NCBI GenBank assembly: GCA_903850545.1
Contig: CAINLW010000018.1
Coordinates: 1-43,040, forward strand
From: an uncultured bacterium
GTDB taxonomy: Bacteria > Patescibacteriota > Minisyncoccia > Phycocordibacterales > GWA1-40-21
DNA length: 43,040 bases
Direction of reading: 5' to 3'
Position numbers and translations under genes: made by a program. How positions within the stretch are numbered: position 1 is the first letter of the stretch; every line of letters starts with the position of its first letter. The notes under the pieces are model-generated. The model made no database searches, was not told where the DNA came from, and worked only from the letters and a program-made list of their open reading frames with translations. Below, one piece after another: positions 39,757-43,040 of the stretch.

Positions 39757-40578
39757 TTATTTTAATTCAAAATTCACCTTATTCCCAAACCTCAAATCAA
39801 TATATTTTATTTTTTTAAGAGACTCGACGTCATTTTTTATATATTTATTATCCACAAGTGCCTGTAAATTTGTCAACGATGATTCAAAACTCTTTTTGTC
39901 ATTTATTAAAATCCTTCCTCCACCAACAATATAAATTTCATACTCATGCTCGTTTACAGTATTAAAATTAATTGGTTGAAATGACATTTTTTCAAATGCA
40001 GAAAATAAACCTGTTATATCTTTAAATTTATTTATTAAATATGTCTGACCTATTGGATTCTCGTCTAAAATCAAACCAAAATATTCCGTAAATGCATCTT
40101 CAGAAAAAACCGGTGCTCTTTCAAAAACAAACCCCTCAGTATCCATAAAATAACAATCTTTTTGACTTATCGGCGTGCCTTTGCACCACAAATATTTTAC
40201 TTCCCTTTCTGTAACTGTTATTTCTATTTTGTTTATTCCGTGAATTGAGATATCGACTGAATTGATTTTTTTAAAATTATTTAGAATATGATTTTTGATT
40301 TCAGATCTTCGTAATAAGATAATATTGTCAGTAGGAATAATCCATAAATATTTTACGTTCAAACTATTTTCAACAATTTCCATTATTTTATCAGTTAAAA
40401 CTGTAGAGTTGCCTGATATTTCAATATTGTTTATACGAACTTTTTGATTAGTCAAACCCAAATTTGCAAGAGAAAGAAAAAATAGAATAAAAACAAAATA
40501 TGCGCCAAACTTTTTTATTCGGCTCAATTTTCTTTTTCTATTTAAAGATGCGCCTATGTTTGATTGCAATGAAGCCAT
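39757..40578 (-). CDS. ftsQ: FtsQ/DivIB-like division protein
   Basis: The 273-aa bitopic protein has a basic cytosolic N-terminus (NRKRKLSRIKK), one membrane helix (FGAYFVFILFFLSLANLGL), a POTRA-like domain (VRINNIEISGNSTVLTDKIMEIVE) and an FtsQ-type beta domain (VTEREVKYLWCKG...CYFMDTEGFVFERAP, with a Cys pair). It bridges FtsB/FtsL in the divisome. It lies outside the dcw cluster, downstream of serS. TATAAT lies 24 nt before the ATG. Confidence 0.85.
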   Translation of the reverse strand: MASLQSNIGASLNRKRKLSRIKKFGAYFVFILFFLSLANLGLTNQKVRINNIEISGNSTVLTDKIMEIVENSLNVKYLWIIPTDNIILLRRSEIKNHILNNFKKINSVDISIHGINKIEITVTEREVKYLWCKGTPISQKDCYFMDTEGFVFERAPVFSEDAFTEYFGLILDENPIGQTYLINKFKDITGLFSAFEKMSFQPINFNTVNEHEYEIYIVGGGRILINDKKSFESSLTNLQALVDNKYIKNDVESLKKIKYIDLRFGNKVNFELK

Positions 40579-40621
40579 ACTAATTTAAATATTATTTTCT
40601 TTATTATACTAGATTTTTATA

Positions 40622-40677
40622 AAATTCATACGAAAAAAGAGGTTTCGCTACGCGAAACCTCTTTTTTGTATGAATTT
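40622..40677. terminator. serS terminator
   Basis: A 26-bp, nearly perfect stem with tip GAGGTTTCGC-TAC-GCGAAACCTC and A/T flanks usable on both strands. Confidence 0.85.
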
Positions 40678-40793
40678 CTTCTTTGGATTTTTTTATACTT
40701 ATTACAAAAAAATTTCAAACACTTTGTGTTTTCATTTCTTTTTGCCCGATTTTTCGTAATGGAAAAAAATCGACTAAATACTTATACTGTATA

Positions 40794-42068
40794 CTATTTT
40801 CCAATATACTCTTTTCCTCCCATATATTTTCTAAGTACCTCAGGAATTTTAACCGATCCATCCGCCAGCTGATTATTTTCGAGTAACTGAATAAGAATTC
40901 TCGGCATTGCAACTGCTGTATTATTCAATGAATGTGTAAATTTCATTTTTCCATCCGCATCTTTATATCTTATATTCAATCTTCTTGTTTGAAAATCATG
41001 GAAATATGAACAAGAATGTGTTTCTCTATATTTATTTTGTGATGGTACCCAAATTTCTATATCATATTTTTTAACTTGGCCGAGTCCAAGATCTGCTCCA
41101 CAATTTACAACAACGTGGTATGGAAGTTTTAATGATTGTATTAACTCTTCTGCATTCAAAAGTAATTCCTCATGATGTTTAACACTCACTTCATGCGAAG
41201 CCTCACAAAGAATAATTTGTTCTAATTTATAAAATTCATGGACTCTCATTAAACCTTTAGTGTCTTTACTATAACTTCCGGCTTCTCTTCTAAAACATGG
41301 CGAAAAAACCAACATTTTTTTAGGCAATTCTTCTTTTTTTAATGTTTTGTCTGCATAATAACTCATACTTGGTACCTCTGCCGTTCCTGATAAATAATCA
41401 GCATCCTGAGTTTTATATATTTCTTCTTCAGCTTGTGGCAAGTATCCAGTTCCCATCAAAGTTTCTCTTTTTACCAAAGATGGAACTATCATGAAAGAAT
41501 ATTCCGGATGTTTTTCTCTGAACAAGTCTACAGTTAATTGCATAATAGCAAACTCAAGTTCGGCACCTTCATTTTTCAAAAAATATCCTCTGAAACCAGA
41601 AACCTTTGTACCTGTTTCAAAATCAGCTAGGTCTAATCTTTCCATGATCTCAATATGATCTTTTGGTGTAAAATCAAATTTTGGAATCTCACCCCAAGTT
41701 TTTACCTCCTTGTTTGCCTCATCAGTGTCGCCGTCAGGAACAGAAATATCAGGAATGTTTGGGACTTGAAGCATAAGAAGTTGCCATTCTTTCATTACTT
41801 CTTTCAATTTTTCTTCTTCGGCTTGCAATTTCTCTTTCAAAATTTTCATTTGACCAATCAGCTCGGCTTTTTGTCCTGCTTCTTTAAGTTGTGGCAATCT
41901 AAAAGACACCTCGTTTTGCTCGGCTCTCATTTTTTCTATTTCTGTCAAAAGCTCTTTTCTTTTGTCATCGGCTTTAATAAGATCTGTAGCATCAAATTTT
42001 ATATGTTTTTTCTTTGCACCTTCATTTACAAGGTCTTTATTTTCTCTGATGAATTTTATATCAAGCAT
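40794..42068 (-). CDS. serS: Seryl-tRNA synthetase
   Basis: The 424-aa class II enzyme charges tRNA-Ser. N-terminal coiled-coil tRNA-binding arm (about 25-105, with EIEKMRAEQNEVSFRLPQLKEAG), motif 1 region FLKNEGAELEFAIMQL, the substrate loop GTAEVPSMSYYADKTLKKEELP, motif 2 FSPCFRREAGSYSKDTKGLMRVHEFYKLE and motif 3 TAVAMPRILIQLLEN. Normal length. AACTTTATAA repeats sit directly before the ATG and no SD is present. Confidence 0.97.
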   Translation of the reverse strand: MLDIKFIRENKDLVNEGAKKKHIKFDATDLIKADDKRKELLTEIEKMRAEQNEVSFRLPQLKEAGQKAELIGQMKILKEKLQAEEEKLKEVMKEWQLLMLQVPNIPDISVPDGDTDEANKEVKTWGEIPKFDFTPKDHIEIMERLDLADFETGTKVSGFRGYFLKNEGAELEFAIMQLTVDLFREKHPEYSFMIVPSLVKRETLMGTGYLPQAEEEIYKTQDADYLSGTAEVPSMSYYADKTLKKEELPKKMLVFSPCFRREAGSYSKDTKGLMRVHEFYKLEQIILCEASHEVSVKHHEELLLNAEELIQSLKLPYHVVVNCGADLGLGQVKKYDIEIWVPSQNKYRETHSCSYFHDFQTRRLNIRYKDADGKMKFTHSLNNTAVAMPRILIQLLENNQLADGSVKIPEVLRKYMGGKEYIGK

Positions 42069-42071
42069 AAT

Positions 42072-42110
42072 TAGTTATAAAGTTGAAAGTTTTAAAGTTA
42101 TAAAGTTAAA
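42072..42110 (-). repeat. AACTTTATAA repeat cluster, copy f (serS leader)
   Basis: Minus strand AACTTTATAACTTTAAAAC then TTTCAACTTTATAAC, followed by TAATT and the serS ATG. Each TATAAC could be a -10 box. Confidence 0.6.
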
Positions 42111-42144
42111 AATATATATTCAGCTTTCGTTTAATAATAGCAAA

Positions 42145-42153
42145 TGTTAGAAT
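42145..42153 (+). promoter_or_regulatory. Extended -10 of dprA
   Basis: TG-T-TAGAAT (42145-42153) with 7 nt to the ATG at 42161; no SD. A leaderless start is likely. Confidence 0.5.
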
Positions 42154-42160
42154 AAACTCA

Positions 42161-43033
42161 ATGTTAAAAGACTTTGAAATAAAAACTCTTATCGGCGAAG
42201 AAATTCCTGAAATGCTTCGTGAGATTTCTGATGCTCCCGAAAAACTTTATCTGCAGGGTAAACTTCCTTCGTCTGATACAAAAATACTTTGTGTTGTTGG
42301 CTCTCGTAAATATACCCAATATGGAAAGGATGTTTGCGAAAAACTTATTTCTGGACTTCGCGGATATAACATTTGCATTGTTTCTGGACTAGCACTTGGT
42401 ATGGACGGTATAGCTCATAAATCTGCCTTAGATGCGGGTATAAAGACGATTGCAGTACCTGGATCGGGACTTCACGAATCAGTTCTTTATCCAAGCTCAC
42501 ATAGGCAACTTGCAGAAAAAATACTAGAAAAAGGCGGGGCACTAATTTCTGAATTTGAACCAAAATTTCGAGCTACTCCATACAGCTTTCCGCAAAGAAA
42601 CAGAATAATGGCAGGGATGTCCCATGCGGTACTCGTCATTGAAGCAGAGATAAAATCTGGTACTCTCATTACCTCAAAATTTGCAACAGAATACAATCGT
42701 GACGTTCTCACAGTTCCCGGCTCAATCTTTTCCAAAAACTCTGAAGGACCAAACATGCTTATTCGTCTCGGTGCAACTCCTGTACGAAACAGCGATGATA
42801 TTTTGGAAGCTCTTGGATTTAAAATTAATGAAACTCCTCAAAACCTAGAGTTAAAATACTCTGACTGTTCCCCCGAAGAGATGCTTGTTGTCAAGATACT
42901 TGACACGCCACTCGAAAAAGACGAACTTATCCGCCAGATGAAAATGTCCGTTTCAAAAGCGAGTACGGTCATTTCAATAATGGAGATTAAGGGATTGATT
43001 AAAGAGAGTATGGGCGAAATAAGATTAATATAA
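42161..43033 (+). CDS. dprA: DNA-processing protein DprA
   Basis: The 290-aa protein protects incoming single-stranded DNA and loads RecA during natural transformation. Rossmann-like domain: CVVGSRKYTQYGKDV, IVSGLALGMDGIAHKSALDAG, PQRNRIMAGMSHAVLVIEAEIKSGTLITSKFATEYNRDVLTVPGSI, and GPNMLIRLGATPVRN, all family hallmarks. A C-terminal winged-helix-like tail follows (PLEKDELIRQMKMSVSKASTVISIMEIKGLIKE). The N-terminal SAM-like domain of longer DprA is missing. It fits CPR bacteria, which commonly keep competence genes for DNA uptake. Confidence 0.95.
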   Translation: MLKDFEIKTLIGEEIPEMLREISDAPEKLYLQGKLPSSDTKILCVVGSRKYTQYGKDVCEKLISGLRGYNICIVSGLALGMDGIAHKSALDAGIKTIAVPGSGLHESVLYPSSHRQLAEKILEKGGALISEFEPKFRATPYSFPQRNRIMAGMSHAVLVIEAEIKSGTLITSKFATEYNRDVLTVPGSIFSKNSEGPNMLIRLGATPVRNSDDILEALGFKINETPQNLELKYSDCSPEEMLVVKILDTPLEKDELIRQMKMSVSKASTVISIMEIKGLIKESMGEIRLI

Positions 43034-43040
43034 AATATTA

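Noticed and set aside
1-43040. CRISPR array or cas genes
   Set aside because: No regularly spaced direct repeats and no Cas-like proteins; the repeats present are palindromes or AT words of irregular spacing.
1-43040. UGA recoding (Gly), known in some CPR lineages
   Set aside because: Several clear housekeeping genes, such as leuS (1153) and mreC (21585), end at TGA at the expected family length.

Overview
The window is AT-rich bacterial chromosome packed with housekeeping genes. It looks like a Candidate Phyla Radiation (Patescibacteria, probably Parcubacteria-like) genome. Reasons: a minimal dcw cluster (mraZ-rsmH-ftsL-ftsI-murF), a sigma-region-4/HARE-HTH fusion, an archaeal/eukaryote-type ProRS, very short divergent division proteins, many housekeeping genes without a Shine-Dalgarno (SD) sequence, and no biosynthetic pathways except peptidoglycan and PRPP. 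UGA is used as a stop (for example leuS and mreC), so recoding of UGA to Gly is excluded. The lineage is inference; no rRNA is present.

Layout. 0-6.8 kb: sigma4/HARE regulator, a giant leuS, a small orphan gene, rmuC and yqeY. 6.9-8.3 kb: a tandem run of four small orphan genes with their own promoters, strong SDs and terminators. 8.4-9.1 kb: tRNA-Glu inside about 700 bp of hairpins and tRNA-derived fragments. 9.1-11.4 kb: methyltransferase, PRPP synthetase and two small unknown genes. 11.5-16.6 kb: dcw cluster with TGGG-type MraZ boxes. 16.8-19.5 kb: a DUF1566 surface protein, lysS, greA. 19.6-23.4 kb: the elongasome genes mrdA-mreD-mreC-mreB. 23.8-28.6 kb: a four-gene peptide-type ABC importer with fused ATPases. 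28.6-33.0 kb: proS, rseP, frr, a small gene, holB. 33.1-33.8 kb: three membrane microproteins, two of them tandem paralogues. 34-43 kb: a second mreB, an HTH-MurA fusion, a PriA with a degenerate helicase core, a membrane protein, ftsQ, serS and dprA.

Functional themes. Cell wall synthesis and division dominate (MurA, MurF, PBP2, FtsI, FtsL, FtsQ, MreBCD, MreB2, MraZ, RsmH). Translation follows (Leu-, Lys-, Pro- and SerRS, Frr, tRNA-Glu). Replication and recombination are represented by PriA, HolB, RmuC and DprA.

Most notable: (1) LeuRS carries two whole extra enzymes, a Nudix hydrolase and an RBBP9/YdeN-type serine hydrolase, spliced in frame into its body. (2) A structured RNA-like element shares an invariant 23-nt hairpin block and covarying stems between the tRNA-Glu locus and the priA leader. 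(3) There are two apparent gene-start styles: small orphan genes (and greA) with TTGACA-type promoters and strong SDs, against housekeeping genes whose -10 box lies only 5-8 nt from the ATG, which suggests leaderless mRNAs. (4) MurA carries an XRE-type HTH, and PriA has lost its helicase motifs but kept its zinc cluster.
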